Positions 33,235-42,552 of a stretch of 43,470 nucleotides of DNA are shown here, in pieces. Where the stretch lies: contig JAFUAT010000006.1 in NCBI GenBank assembly GCA_017460625.1, positions 1 through 43,470 of the forward strand, in the 5' to 3' direction. The notes under the pieces were generated by a model that saw only the letters and a program-made list of their open reading frames with translations, had not been told where the DNA came from and searched no databases. The position numbers were made by a program, and so were the translations under genes. Within the stretch, counting starts at the first letter, position 1; each line of letters opens with the position of its first letter. This DNA comes from Candidatus Saccharimonadota bacterium. GTDB taxonomy: Bacteria; Patescibacteriota; Saccharimonadia; Saccharimonadales; Saccharimonadaceae.

Positions 33235-34266
33235 TTATAACTTTTCTAATGTTATCATTACTGAGGACGGACGTTCGTTATAAGTATCGATAGCGTATTC
33301 TGCGCTAAATTTCATGCCCCTATTCCAAAGGTTCTTACGGATAGTCTCTACGACTGCGATACAGCTTGCTGCGTCATCGTAGAGATACATCTTGGGCCAA
33401 TTAAAAATACTCATACTACGCTGAAGATACAGACAATTGATCTGGTAATCAAAGAAGAATATTCCATGGCTACCTAAAATCTGGTAAATTGCCGGCACAA
33501 TCTGGTGTGAGAACGTCTCAAGCGGAATATATGAAGGTACGCCGCTCAGTAAAACTAAATCTGCGTCCGTGCAAGGTGGATTCCGTAAAACAGAAACAAG
33601 GTCTGCTTTTTGATATTTAATCCCCAGATTCTCCAAGTTGCTAGTGAACAGTTCTTCGGGCTCTATGGTATCGTCGGAATCACAAGCATAAATTGTCTGT
33701 GCACACGGAGTAAACATAAAGCCATGCCATCTGGACCAAGCTAACCTTCCGGCGCCTAGGTCAATTACTTTGCTGCGAGCTCTGTTCTGGATGATGGTTA
33801 CGAGATCCGCTACGAAGAGCTGGCGTTCGCGGTTATAGACAAAGGTCGGGTCGTTCCTGACGAATGAAACTATCGGATCAGACGTCTTTTCGATTTTCTC
33901 GATCCAATTACCCTTTAAATCTTTGCCTGCACCGTATGCCATCTCCAACGCCTCCGACGGGGAAGTAGCAACCGCCACTAACCAGGGGAAGAAGAAATCA
34001 GACTCAGCACCTTTGTAATCTAGAGTAAACTGTGCCAAACCTTGGTTGTTTGCGATCATTCGTTCAACAAATTCCCAAAGTTTATCGAGAAAAGCAATAT
34101 CTACGTCTACATGAGCTTCGTAGAATGAATGCCTTATCTCGCTGATGATTTTATCGTCGGTTGGGCCCTTGTGATTCTTGTTGATGTCCACATAGGTCGT
34201 AAACTCGCTTGATTCCATTACGGCAGTTCTTTCGATCGGATCGTACAAATCCAGATTCCTTAGCAT
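33235..34266 (-). CDS. SAM-dependent methyltransferase-like protein
   Basis: 343 residues. Central Rossmann-like motif KVIDLGAGRLAWSRWH (motif I), then IYACDSDDTIEPEELF (acidic strand end) and DADLVLLSGVPSYIPLETF, consistent with a class I methyltransferase. The N-terminal 140 residues are helical and unlike known subfamilies. A strong site GGGAGGTGA precedes the ATG, with TGA-TATAAT upstream (34306-34314). It stands alone between two terminated operons. The substrate is unknown. Confidence 0.72.
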   Translation of the reverse strand: MLRNLDLYDPIERTAVMESSEFTTYVDINKNHKGPTDDKIISEIRHSFYEAHVDVDIAFLDKLWEFVERMIANNQGLAQFTLDYKGAESDFFFPWLVAVATSPSEALEMAYGAGKDLKGNWIEKIEKTSDPIVSFVRNDPTFVYNRERQLFVADLVTIIQNRARSKVIDLGAGRLAWSRWHGFMFTPCAQTIYACDSDDTIEPEELFTSNLENLGIKYQKADLVSVLRNPPCTDADLVLLSGVPSYIPLETFSHQIVPAIYQILGSHGIFFFDYQINCLYLQRSMSIFNWPKMYLYDDAASCIAVVETIRKNLWNRGMKFSAEYAIDTYNERPSSVMITLEKL

Positions 34267-34305
34267 AAAATCACCTCCCTATTAATCTACTCCACCCACG
34301 TTTAA

Positions 34306-34314
34306 ATTATATCA
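34306..34314 (-). promoter_or_regulatory. Extended -10 promoter of the methyltransferase-like gene
   Basis: TGA-TATAAT on the minus strand, about 39 bases before the ATG; the leader holds GGGAGGTGA. Confidence 0.6.
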
Positions 34315-34400
34315 TATTTTTTTATAAAAATTATATTTTTCTATCTAATAGCATGGTATTTCGCCTCTCAATTTTTAAATATTTTTTAAGGTTTCTATTA

Positions 34401-34406
34401 TATAAT
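34401..34406 (+). promoter_or_regulatory. -10 of the VTC/DUF4956 operon, leaderless spacing
   Basis: TATAAT, then GTAGTT and the ATG at 34413. No TG extension, unlike most others in the window. Confidence 0.6.
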
Positions 34407-34412
34407 GTAGTT

Positions 34413-35132
34413 ATGGATGAAAAGATATTCGAGCGAGTTGAGAAGAAATACCTAATTTCTGGAAAGCAGAAAAAAGCTCTTCTTAGTACAATTCGCAAAA
34501 ATATGGAGAAAGATGATTATTTCAAATCTGGAATAATGAATATTTACTTTGACACAGATAATTATGATCTCGTGATTAAATCGATCGATAATCCCGATTT
34601 CAAGGAAAAAGTCAGGGCGCGCTCGTACGATGGCTACGATAAAGTCTTTTTGGAAATAAAAACCAAGCTAAAAGAATGCGGTAATCGTGTTGGCCACAAA
34701 AGACGTTTTTTGATTTCTCACAGTGATTTTAAGGAGCTTACTAGTGGCAAGAAAACAGCAGTTGAACTGGCTTCTAGGAAAATTGAAACCAATTCTGATA
34801 TTCAGATAGCTAAAGAAATCGATTATATTTTAAACTATTTTGATTTAAAACCGAAGATCTTAATTTATTACAAGAGAGAGAGTTATGTCGGCGAAAATTC
34901 GCTTAGAATTACGTTTGACGAAAATCTAACTTACCGCAATGACAATCTTAGTTTTGTGAAAAAAGCTAGTGATAAACGCTTTTTTAAAGACGAAAAAAAT
35001 ATTATAATGGAAGTGAAGACTATGGGTGGCATGCCGCTTTGGCTTGTTTCTTTATTGTCTAAGAATAAAATTTATCCTGTACGTTTTTCTAAGATTGGTA
35101 AAATATACGAATTAATAAGAAAGGAGAAATAA
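34413..35132 (+). CDS. VTC-domain protein (polyphosphate-polymerase-like)
   Basis: 239 residues. Shows the VTC/CYTH-type tunnel-fold pattern: ERVEKKYLIS (E-x-K), NIYFDT, KVRARSYDG, VFLEIKTK, GHKRRF and a late IMEVKTMG. The family includes yeast Vtc4, which makes polyphosphate; bacterial members commonly sit beside DUF4956 genes, as here. Start at 34413 chosen from TATAAT six bases upstream. The stop overlaps the next ATG (TAATG). Confidence 0.88.
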   Translation: MDEKIFERVEKKYLISGKQKKALLSTIRKNMEKDDYFKSGIMNIYFDTDNYDLVIKSIDNPDFKEKVRARSYDGYDKVFLEIKTKLKECGNRVGHKRRFLISHSDFKELTSGKKTAVELASRKIETNSDIQIAKEIDYILNYFDLKPKILIYYKRESYVGENSLRITFDENLTYRNDNLSFVKKASDKRFFKDEKNIIMEVKTMGGMPLWLVSLLSKNKIYPVRFSKIGKIYELIRKEK

Positions 35133-35806
35133 TGTTTAATAGTATATTTGATACAAGTACAGCTGGGATGGAGGTTCCAACAGCGTTAATTGCGGCTGGC
35201 GCATCACTCTTAATGGGGCTAGTACTAGCGATAACTCATATGAAAACTTCGCGCGGCGCTACAAAGGGCTTTTTGGTCACTCTTACCGTTTTGCCGCTTC
35301 TCGTAATGGCGGTCATGATTATGATAAATGGCAATCTTGGCACTTCGATTGCGATTCTTGGTGCATTTTCTTTGATTCGTTTTCGTTCTGTACGTGGTAA
35401 TGCAAAGAATCTGCTTAGTGTTTTCTTCGCGATGATGATCGGCCTTGCCGCTGGGATGGGACATGTTTTATTCGGTGCAGTAATTACTCTTATTGGCGCC
35501 GTCTCTATCGTCTTCTTTACTTATGTGCCAATTTTTGAACCAAACAAAAAAGAAAAAATTTTGCGCGTTGTTGTGCCTGAAGATATGGATTATACAGAAA
35601 TCTTCGATGAGATTTTTAAAAAATATACTTCTTCGCATGAACTTTTGACTTCAAAAACTACGAATATGGGGAGCCTATACGATTTGACCTACTTCGTTAA
35701 GATTAAACATGGTGTAAAAGAGAAAGAATTTATGGACGAAATTCGTACTAAAAATTGTAATTTAAAGATTTCGCTTAGCCAGCCAATTCTAGAAGAGGAG
35801 CTGTAA
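35132..35806 (+). CDS. DUF4956 membrane protein
   Basis: 224 residues. Four transmembrane segments (about 16-36, 50-68, 72-90, 92-132 combined), with the conserved loop GNLGTSIAILGAFSLIRFRSVRGNAKN, then a soluble C-terminal ACT-like part. This is the DUF4956 signature. The gene pairs with VTC-domain genes across bacteria, which suggests a joint role, possibly export or membrane placement of the polymer. The stop overlaps the next ATG by one base. Confidence 0.88.
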   Translation: MFNSIFDTSTAGMEVPTALIAAGASLLMGLVLAITHMKTSRGATKGFLVTLTVLPLLVMAVMIMINGNLGTSIAILGAFSLIRFRSVRGNAKNLLSVFFAMMIGLAAGMGHVLFGAVITLIGAVSIVFFTYVPIFEPNKKEKILRVVVPEDMDYTEIFDEIFKKYTSSHELLTSKTTNMGSLYDLTYFVKIKHGVKEKEFMDEIRTKNCNLKISLSQPILEEEL

Positions 35807-37401
35807 TGAATAAAGCGACCCTAGCGGCGATTATTGCGGCTCCGGTTTTGCTAGTTTTCGCCGTCGTATTAAATCTTAATTACAATCATACCGGAGATAA
35901 CGCGGCGAATATTGCTGGTTCCATCAAGATTGACAATGGGGACTTAAAAATCAATTGGGATAGGTATAAGTATCACGATGTTGAACTCGGCAGTACTTAT
36001 ACAATTACTGAATCTGGCGTTTATCATTTGACTGGGGCGATTGATGATGGTTCTATAGTGATTAAAACCGATGCGGAAGCCGTAGTAAAGCTTATTCTTG
36101 ACAATGTTTCTATTACAAATCCTAATGGACCTGCGATTTCTTGCTATTCGGGCGATGATTTAGTGATAGAACTTATTGGCGAAAATTATTTGGAAGATGG
36201 TTCTAAATATTCTACTGATTATGACGAAGATGTAACTGGTGTAATTTATTCAAAATCCGATTTGACATTCCAGGGTGATGGGTCGCTTACGCTTAAGGCT
36301 AACTATCAAGATGGAATCGTAGGCAAAGACGATTTGACTTTCCGTGGTGGGTTGTATGTTATCGATGCGGCGGACGATGGAATTCGCGGAAAGGATTCTG
36401 TTCATGTCGAGAAAGGTGACTTTGAAATTGTTTCAAAAGCGGACGCCATCAAATCGACAAACGAAACTGATACTACAAAAGGGTTTATACTGATTGATGA
36501 TGGTTCCTTTAGCATCACTTCACAAGCAAAGGGCATAAAAGCCACAAACAGTATATTAATATATGGTGGTGATTACGAAATAACTTCTACCGATGATGGT
36601 ATTCATACTAATAATTACATTGGCATAATCGATGGGAATATCGAGATTGCCTCTAATGATGACGGTATTCATGCTGATGCCAGATTGATTATTGATGGCG
36701 GCAATATCAATATTTCAAAATCGTATGAAGGTCTTGAAGCGCAGAAAATTTCGATTAATGACGGCAAAATTTCCATCTACTCTAATGACGACGGTTTAAA
36801 TGCTGGCGGTGGCGCAGATGCATCTGCTACTAATAGGATGGGGGCGGGAGCGTTTGACGCTGATGAAAACTGCGAACTAGCAATAAATGGTGGCTATGTA
36901 TATGTAAATGCGGCTGGCGATGGAATTGACTCTAACGGGTGGTTGTATTTTAATGGCGGAACGGTGGTTGTAGATGGCCCGACCAACAATGGTAATGGCG
37001 CACTAGATTCTGGTTCTGGTATCGTGATGAATGGTGGAACGGTGGTTGCTGTGGGGGCTAGCGGGATGGCAGAAACGCTTGGCTCTTCCTCTAGTGTATA
37101 TAATATAAGTGTTTATTTTACTTCGGCTCTAGCTAAGGGAACTACTGTCGAAATACGTGATTCTAATGGAAAAACTATTCTTTCTCACGTTTCAGCAAAA
37201 ACATTCAACCATTTGTCTGCTGGCACGGAAGAGTTTAAAAAAGGTGAAACATATAATATATATGTAAATGATTCCCTTTATGACAGTTTCACGATTTCTG
37301 ACATCACAACCGTAGTCGGAAGTGGAGCTAACAATTACCGCGGAAATATGATGAATGGTGGTGGAAACGCGAATCAACAGAATGCTGGACAAAGGAGATA
37401 A
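35806..37401 (+). CDS. Cthe_2159-like beta-helix carbohydrate-binding protein
   Basis: 531 residues. N-terminal anchor or signal (about 5-24), then many short beta-strand repeats of the type DDGI-x-GKD, ADAIKS, AKGIKATN, DDGIHTNN and DDGLNAGGG, forming a right-handed beta-helix with Asp-rich turns, as in the Cthe_2159/DUF4353 family that binds acidic polysaccharide and calcium. The C-terminus is Asn/Gly-rich (NNYRGNMMNGGGNANQQ). It is extracellular. It lies in the operon with VTC-DUF4956, a frequent association. Confidence 0.88.
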   Translation: MNKATLAAIIAAPVLLVFAVVLNLNYNHTGDNAANIAGSIKIDNGDLKINWDRYKYHDVELGSTYTITESGVYHLTGAIDDGSIVIKTDAEAVVKLILDNVSITNPNGPAISCYSGDDLVIELIGENYLEDGSKYSTDYDEDVTGVIYSKSDLTFQGDGSLTLKANYQDGIVGKDDLTFRGGLYVIDAADDGIRGKDSVHVEKGDFEIVSKADAIKSTNETDTTKGFILIDDGSFSITSQAKGIKATNSILIYGGDYEITSTDDGIHTNNYIGIIDGNIEIASNDDGIHADARLIIDGGNINISKSYEGLEAQKISINDGKISIYSNDDGLNAGGGADASATNRMGAGAFDADENCELAINGGYVYVNAAGDGIDSNGWLYFNGGTVVVDGPTNNGNGALDSGSGIVMNGGTVVAVGASGMAETLGSSSSVYNISVYFTSALAKGTTVEIRDSNGKTILSHVSAKTFNHLSAGTEEFKKGETYNIYVNDSLYDSFTISDITTVVGSGANNYRGNMMNGGGNANQQNAGQRR

Positions 37402-37403
37402 AA

Positions 37404-38069
37404 ATGCGCATATTATACGTAGAAGATGAAAAGTACTTGGCCGATGCCGTGATGCATCTACTCACCAAAAATAAAATAATGGTCGACTGGGCGTCTGATG
37501 GCGAAGAGGCTTTAGAGCTTGCGCTTAAGCCTACGTATGATTGCATTGTACTAGATATCATGCTACCAACGATGTCTGGATTAGAGATTTTAGAGACGAT
37601 TAGAAAACGAGATATTAAAACCCCAGTGATTATGCTTTCGGCTCTAAATGAAGTTGAAGACAAGATTAAAGGTTTGGATCTTGGTGCGGACGATTATCTT
37701 GCGAAGCCATTTAAGACCGCCGAGCTAATCGCTAGAATTAATGCACTGGTTAGACGTCCGCCGGTTTATAATTCTCAGGAGCTTGGTTTTGGTGATTTGA
37801 AGTTTGATGTGACGAACCGCACTCTTTCTGGAGAGCCTTTAACGGATAAAGAAGCCGACATTCTCTCCATGTTCATGAAGAATCCAGGTAGCACGGTTAC
37901 CAAGGAACAAATTTTGACACATGTCTGGGGAAATGAAATGGTTCATGATGATAATTATGTAGAAGTTTACGTGAGCTACCTTCGAAAGAAACTAAAAAAT
38001 CTCGGCTCTAAAGTTAAAATAAAAACGATTCGTGGGCTTGGTTATAAACTGGAGAATCAAGATGTTTAA
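37404..38069 (+). CDS. OmpR-family response regulator
   Basis: 221 residues. Receiver domain with Asp51 as phosphoacceptor (CIVLDIMLP) and Lys101 (LAKPFK), followed by a winged-helix DNA-binding domain (VTKEQILTHVWG, VYVSYLRKKL). It begins just after the beta-helix gene and overlaps the kinase gene by eight bases. It probably regulates its own cluster or the downstream ABC transporter. Confidence 0.93.
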   Translation: MRILYVEDEKYLADAVMHLLTKNKIMVDWASDGEEALELALKPTYDCIVLDIMLPTMSGLEILETIRKRDIKTPVIMLSALNEVEDKIKGLDLGADDYLAKPFKTAELIARINALVRRPPVYNSQELGFGDLKFDVTNRTLSGEPLTDKEADILSMFMKNPGSTVTKEQILTHVWGNEMVHDDNYVEVYVSYLRKKLKNLGSKVKIKTIRGLGYKLENQDV

Positions 38070-39003
38070 GAAACTGAGAAATCGTTTGATTTTGATTAAT
38101 TTCTTAATTACGACTTTTGTGATTGTTGTAATTTTTACAACAATCTATACAGTATCTGCTAAAAGTGCCGAGAATCGTCCGCCTGTATTTCATGATGTTT
38201 TAGTTAAAAATGAACAAAGCGACGAATGGGAAAATATGATTTCCATGAACATCCGTGAAGAGCGTAAAACGGCCGCCGAACAGCTTCTTGTAACTTTGAT
38301 TGTTTCTGGGATTATAATTGAGCTGGTAGTGGTTTTTGTATCGTATTTTTTGGCGGAAGAAGCCATAAAACCAGTGAAAGAAGCATATAGCGCTCAAAAA
38401 ATTTTTATTGCAAATGCGTCTCACGAAATGAAGACGCCGATTGCTGCAATTTCGGCAAATCTAGAGGCGGCAGATATTAAAAACAATAAATGGATTAAGA
38501 ATGTTGAAATAGAAACTGCGAAACTCGCCACGCTAAATAACGATCTTTTAAATCTGGCCAGGACCGATTTGGTTTCTGATTCTTCTCAAGTTATTAAAAC
38601 GAGCGAAGTTAATTTAGCTGAGTTGGTTTCTAAAGTCCTGGATAGGTTTGAGTCTAGACTTGGTCGAAAGAAATTAACGAGAAAAATTGATTTAGACAAA
38701 AAAATAAAGATAAATGCTGCCGATTTTGAGCAGATTTTATCGATTTTGATGGACAACGCCGTAAAGTATTCTGATAAATCAATCACGGTTAAATTGACTG
38801 AGCATACGCTTATTGTCTCAAATGATGGCAAGCGAATCCCAAATGAAAAGTTGCCACATATTTTTGATAGATTTTACCAGACTGACAAATCGAATGAGGG
38901 CGTGGGACTCGGGCTTTCGATTGCTAAAAATTTAGTTGAAAAAAATCACTGGAAATTACACGTCCGTTCATTAAAACTTACGGTTTTCACTTTGACGTTT
39001 TAG
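38062..39003 (+). CDS. Sensor histidine kinase
   Basis: 313 residues. Two transmembrane segments (about 9-31 and 76-98) with a short extracellular part between (about 45 residues), then H-box His121 (ASHEMKTPIAAI), N-box DNAVKYSD, the degenerate SNDGKRIP G1 region and VGLGLSIAK. Partner of the regulator encoded just before it. The small sensory loop suggests sensing of a membrane signal or of antimicrobial peptides. Confidence 0.92.
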   Translation: MFKKLRNRLILINFLITTFVIVVIFTTIYTVSAKSAENRPPVFHDVLVKNEQSDEWENMISMNIREERKTAAEQLLVTLIVSGIIIELVVVFVSYFLAEEAIKPVKEAYSAQKIFIANASHEMKTPIAAISANLEAADIKNNKWIKNVEIETAKLATLNNDLLNLARTDLVSDSSQVIKTSEVNLAELVSKVLDRFESRLGRKKLTRKIDLDKKIKINAADFEQILSILMDNAVKYSDKSITVKLTEHTLIVSNDGKRIPNEKLPHIFDRFYQTDKSNEGVGLGLSIAKNLVEKNHWKLHVRSLKLTVFTLTF

Positions 39004-39006
39004 TGT

Positions 39007-39012
39007 TATAAT
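39007..39012 (+). promoter_or_regulatory. -10 of the ABC transporter gene
   Basis: TATAAT eight bases before the ATG at 39021, just after the kinase stop. A second TATA-like option overlaps it. Confidence 0.45.
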
Positions 39013-39020
39013 TATTAGTA

Positions 39021-42000
39021 ATGTTAGAGCTTAAAGGGATTTCTAAAATCTATACTGTGGGTGGTGTGCCGCAAAAAGCACTAAAGCACCTGGATTTAAA
39101 TTTTCGCAAATCAGAATTTGCGGCGATTTTAGGGCCGTCTGGTTCTGGTAAGACTACGCTACTTAATATTATTGGTGGGTTGGACAACTACGACGATGGC
39201 GATTTGAAAATCAACGAGGTTTCGACTAAGGATTTTAAAAATAAGGATTGGGATGCTTACCGCAATCATCGTATTGGGTTTGTTTTTCAGAGTTACAACT
39301 TGATTCCGCATCAGACGATATTAAATAACGTAAAATTAGCTTTAACACTCTCTGGTATTTCTAAATTTGAAGCAACAAGACGGGCAAAAAGAGCATTAGA
39401 ACAGGTGGGATTAAAAGAGCACATCGACAAAAAACCGGCGCAGCTTTCTGGTGGGCAGATGCAGAGAGTAGCGATTGCGCGGGCGCTCGTAAATAACCCA
39501 GACATTTTACTTGCTGACGAGCCGACTGGCGCGCTTGATTCTGATACTTCAATCCAAATCATGGAGCTGCTTAAAAAAGTCGCAAAAGACAAGCTTGTAG
39601 TCATGGTGACACATAATCCTGAGCTCGCCAGAAAATACGCTACTAGGATTATCACTTTAAAAGATGGGGAAGTGACGTCTGATTCGAATATTTACAACGG
39701 CAAAGTAAAAACGGATTTAGACGAAGAAAAGTCTGCTAGAAAACAACACAAAACAAAAATGTCGTTTTTCACTGCGCTTTCTTTATCTTTACAGAATTTG
39801 CTGACCAAAAAGGCACGAACTATTTTAGTAGCCTTCGCTGGCTCGATTGGGATTATTGGGATTGCACTGATTTTGGCTGTTTCAACGGGTTTTCAGGCTT
39901 ATATTGACAAAATCGAGCGAGATACTCTGACTTCTTATCCTTTGATGCTTCAAAAGGAATCTACCAATATTACTGGCATGTTGCTTAGTTTAACGGATAG
40001 CGGGGCGAAGTTTGACGATGGTAAACTCCATGAAAACCAGGTTTTAACTTCTACGCTTGGGAATGTTACACAGAATAATTTAAATGGGTTTATGGATTAT
40101 TTTAGAGCACATCAGGACGAAATAAAGGACGATGTGAGATTGACCGAGTATGAATACAACATCGATCCGATTATTTATACAGAAGATGCCACAGGAGCAA
40201 TCGCCAAATTAAATCCTAGCACAGTTTCTTCAAGCATTATGGGCGAGAGTTCGCTTCTCAATGCCTATTCTAATTTAACATCTGTCTTTCAACAGTATGA
40301 ACTTGAAAATATCGAGCGGGATACCACTATCATTGCTGGGAGATACCCAGAAAAGTATAATGAAATGGTCGTATATCTTTCGGAGCCTGACCAGATTTCG
40401 GATTTTTTGACCTATTCACTTGGTTTTCATGATACGAAAGAGCTCAGCGATATTATTACCAAAATTATGGGCGGGGAGAGTGTTGATATTAAAAATGAGC
40501 CTTTGACACTGGAATATGATGATTTACTTGGGCTAGATTTAAGACTAGTTTATGCTTCGGATATTTACAAATATAATAGTAAATACAATGTTTATGAAGA
40601 TATGTCTGATGACGCCGAATACATGAAAAATGTTTTTGATAACCAGTCTGAGCCTTTGAAAATCGTTGGCGTAGTAACTTCTTCGATGGAATTTTCATCT
40701 GGGAGCGGAGTATTTTATTTGCCGAGCCTAGTTACACATATTATCGAAAAATCTCGTAATTCTGAGATTGTTAAACGCCAGCTGGAAAACCCAACTATTG
40801 ACGTGTTTTCGAATACGGAATTTGGCAAAGAAAAAGATTCGTTTGATTTTAAATTCGAAGATTTAGTCAGTGTGGATCAGAGCAAAATATCCGCAGCATT
40901 TAAAACCACGATTGATCAAAATGCCATAGCCGCAAAAACTAAAGAATACATGACGGAGATTTCCGATGACATTACTGCGGACGTGGAACCAGTAAAAACC
41001 GCTCTTACGAACCGACTTGAGAGTTTAACCAATGGTTTTGGGTTAAAAATCCAGGGAATGATTCAAGATGGAACTTTTAATCCAATGACAGACACGGAGA
41101 AGATACCGGAGATTTTAAATGATTTCATGAGCGAGCAAGATTTTAATGAGCTAGCTTCGAAGTATTTGATTCCGGCGGACCAATTCAGAGAAATCTTTAC
41201 AGGTCTAATTGGACTTCAATTGTCTAACCCTGAAGGTTCTAAGGAAACGATAGATAAAACTATCACGGCGCTTTCTGTAAATATTACCGAAATCGTTATG
41301 AAATCTGAGATTTTGACAGCCGTGGGCGGGCTTACATCTTATCTTTCTTCTAGTTTTGCAAATGCTTTTTCGCTAGATGAGAGCGCGCTTCTCTCGGCCT
41401 TTACTTTAAATTTTTCTGAAGATGAGCTTGCACGCGTCGTGTCGGCAATGTTTAATAAGAGCGAAGCGACGCTAAATACAAATCTTGCTCTGATGGGGTA
41501 TCAAGATTTAGACGACCCCGAGCATATTTCTTTCTATTTTAATTCTTTTGATGGAAAAACTAGGTTTATTGAATTTTTGGAAAAATATAATGAACTCATG
41601 CGTTCAATGGAACATGATGCAGATGTGATTGAGTATTCCGATACTACGGGTATGCTCATGTCTTCGGTCAAGGTAATTGTAGATGCGGTTTCTTATGTTT
41701 TGATTGCATTTGTGTCTATTTCGCTTGTCGTAAGCTCAATTATGATTGGAGTGATTACTTATATTTCAGTGTATGAAAGAACAAAAGAAATCGGGATTCT
41801 TCGGGCAATTGGCGCCAGTAAGCGGAATATTTCGAATATATTTAATGCGGAAACGTTTATCGTTGGTCTTTTGTCTGGACTAATTGGAATTGGGATTACA
41901 TATCTATTTATTCCAATTATTAATGCGGCTTTGCATCATTTTACTGGTGACATACCGTTAAATGCTCAACTTTATCCGAATGCTGCTCTCATTTTGATTG

Positions 42001-42092
42001 CGCTTTCTATTGTACTAACATTAATCGGCGGGTTAATTCCTGCGAAAGCTGCTTCAAAGAAAGATCCTGTAGAAGCGCTTCGCTCAGAATAG
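39021..42092 (+). CDS. Fused ABC transporter ATPase-permease (MacB/FtsX type)
   Basis: 1023 residues. N-terminal LolD-like ATPase with Walker A GPSGSGKTT (38-46), signature LSGGQMQRVAIARAL, Walker B ILLADEPTGALD. A first transmembrane segment (about 265-290), a large extracytoplasmic region (about 295-860), and three C-terminal segments of the FtsX permease with the YERTKEIGILRAIGASKRNI loop. Fused ATPase-permease chains of this length are common in Firmicutes, usually controlled by an adjacent two-component pair, as here. Likely acts on envelope components or peptides. Confidence 0.92.
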   Translation: MLELKGISKIYTVGGVPQKALKHLDLNFRKSEFAAILGPSGSGKTTLLNIIGGLDNYDDGDLKINEVSTKDFKNKDWDAYRNHRIGFVFQSYNLIPHQTILNNVKLALTLSGISKFEATRRAKRALEQVGLKEHIDKKPAQLSGGQMQRVAIARALVNNPDILLADEPTGALDSDTSIQIMELLKKVAKDKLVVMVTHNPELARKYATRIITLKDGEVTSDSNIYNGKVKTDLDEEKSARKQHKTKMSFFTALSLSLQNLLTKKARTILVAFAGSIGIIGIALILAVSTGFQAYIDKIERDTLTSYPLMLQKESTNITGMLLSLTDSGAKFDDGKLHENQVLTSTLGNVTQNNLNGFMDYFRAHQDEIKDDVRLTEYEYNIDPIIYTEDATGAIAKLNPSTVSSSIMGESSLLNAYSNLTSVFQQYELENIERDTTIIAGRYPEKYNEMVVYLSEPDQISDFLTYSLGFHDTKELSDIITKIMGGESVDIKNEPLTLEYDDLLGLDLRLVYASDIYKYNSKYNVYEDMSDDAEYMKNVFDNQSEPLKIVGVVTSSMEFSSGSGVFYLPSLVTHIIEKSRNSEIVKRQLENPTIDVFSNTEFGKEKDSFDFKFEDLVSVDQSKISAAFKTTIDQNAIAAKTKEYMTEISDDITADVEPVKTALTNRLESLTNGFGLKIQGMIQDGTFNPMTDTEKIPEILNDFMSEQDFNELASKYLIPADQFREIFTGLIGLQLSNPEGSKETIDKTITALSVNITEIVMKSEILTAVGGLTSYLSSSFANAFSLDESALLSAFTLNFSEDELARVVSAMFNKSEATLNTNLALMGYQDLDDPEHISFYFNSFDGKTRFIEFLEKYNELMRSMEHDADVIEYSDTTGMLMSSVKVIVDAVSYVLIAFVSISLVVSSIMIGVITYISVYERTKEIGILRAIGASKRNISNIFNAETFIVGLLSGLIGIGITYLFIPIINAALHHFTGDIPLNAQLYPNAALILIALSIVLTLIGGLIPAKAASKKDPVEALRSE

Positions 42093-42106
42093 TACCGCAT
42101 TGAAGA

Positions 42107-42128
42107 GCCCCGGTAAAATTACCGGGGC
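42107..42128. terminator. Hairpin after the ABC gene
   Basis: GCCCCGGT-aaaatt-ACCGGGGC, a perfect 8-bp GC-rich stem 15 bases after the ABC stop. No long T tract follows on either strand, so it may be a weak terminator or a 3'-end structure for the minus-strand RNA. Confidence 0.65.
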
Positions 42129-42134
42129 CTTGAG

Positions 42135-42518
42135 AGATTTTATGGTGTACAAGGTTTAAAGGATGGTGGTGTGAATGCACTATGGGTGCAGTATTTCATC
42201 GTAAGATGAAAGTTGTTATCGTTTCTTGAAATATCTTTCGTTGGTATTTATACATTTTTTGGGAGTTCGTTGCGCTATTTATGTTAACTTCTCTTTAAAG
42301 GTGTTCATAAAAAACAGTTGTTGTAGAGCAATCGTGTCTACATTTGTTTTCCATGTGCGCAATCAGCTTTGACCACACCCTTTTACCTTGTCCACATTTG
42401 TAAGTTGCTACCCCCGGCCGTTAGGTAGGGATGGTATCACTGTTATCCATAGAACTTTGCTACTTCTAGCTCTCATTTGTGCATTTTGATGAGTAATGCC
42501 CCATGAAATAACGTGATA
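42135..42518 (-). ncRNA. Candidate structured noncoding RNA, minus strand
   Basis: No open frame of note. A minus-strand promoter (42525-42552) would start an RNA near 42518. The 5' part shows TATCACGTTAT pairing with ATAACAGTGATA about 65 nt on (one bulged A), enclosing GCTA-gaag-TAGC. Further on are CTACC/GGTAG, TGTAG/CTACA, TTTCATC-ttac-GATGAAA (42193-42210) and TGCAC-ccata-GTGCA (42176-42190). I do not recognise tmRNA, RNase P, 6S or SRP motifs. The ends are approximate. Confidence 0.45.
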
Positions 42519-42524
42519 GTATCT

Positions 42525-42552
42525 ATTTTACTATTTTTTCGCAAATTGTCAA
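42525..42552 (-). promoter_or_regulatory. Strong minus-strand promoter for the candidate ncRNA
   Basis: TTGACA (42552..42547), 16-bp spacer, TAAAAT (42530..42525). It is one of the best -35/-10 pairs in the window and faces no protein gene. Confidence 0.6.

Noticed and set aside
42450-42480. Resemblance of GAGCTAGAAGTAGCAAAGTT (minus strand) to a Cas9 guide-RNA scaffold
   Set aside because: The similarity is limited to one small hairpin; there is no repeat array, cas gene or matching downstream scaffold.
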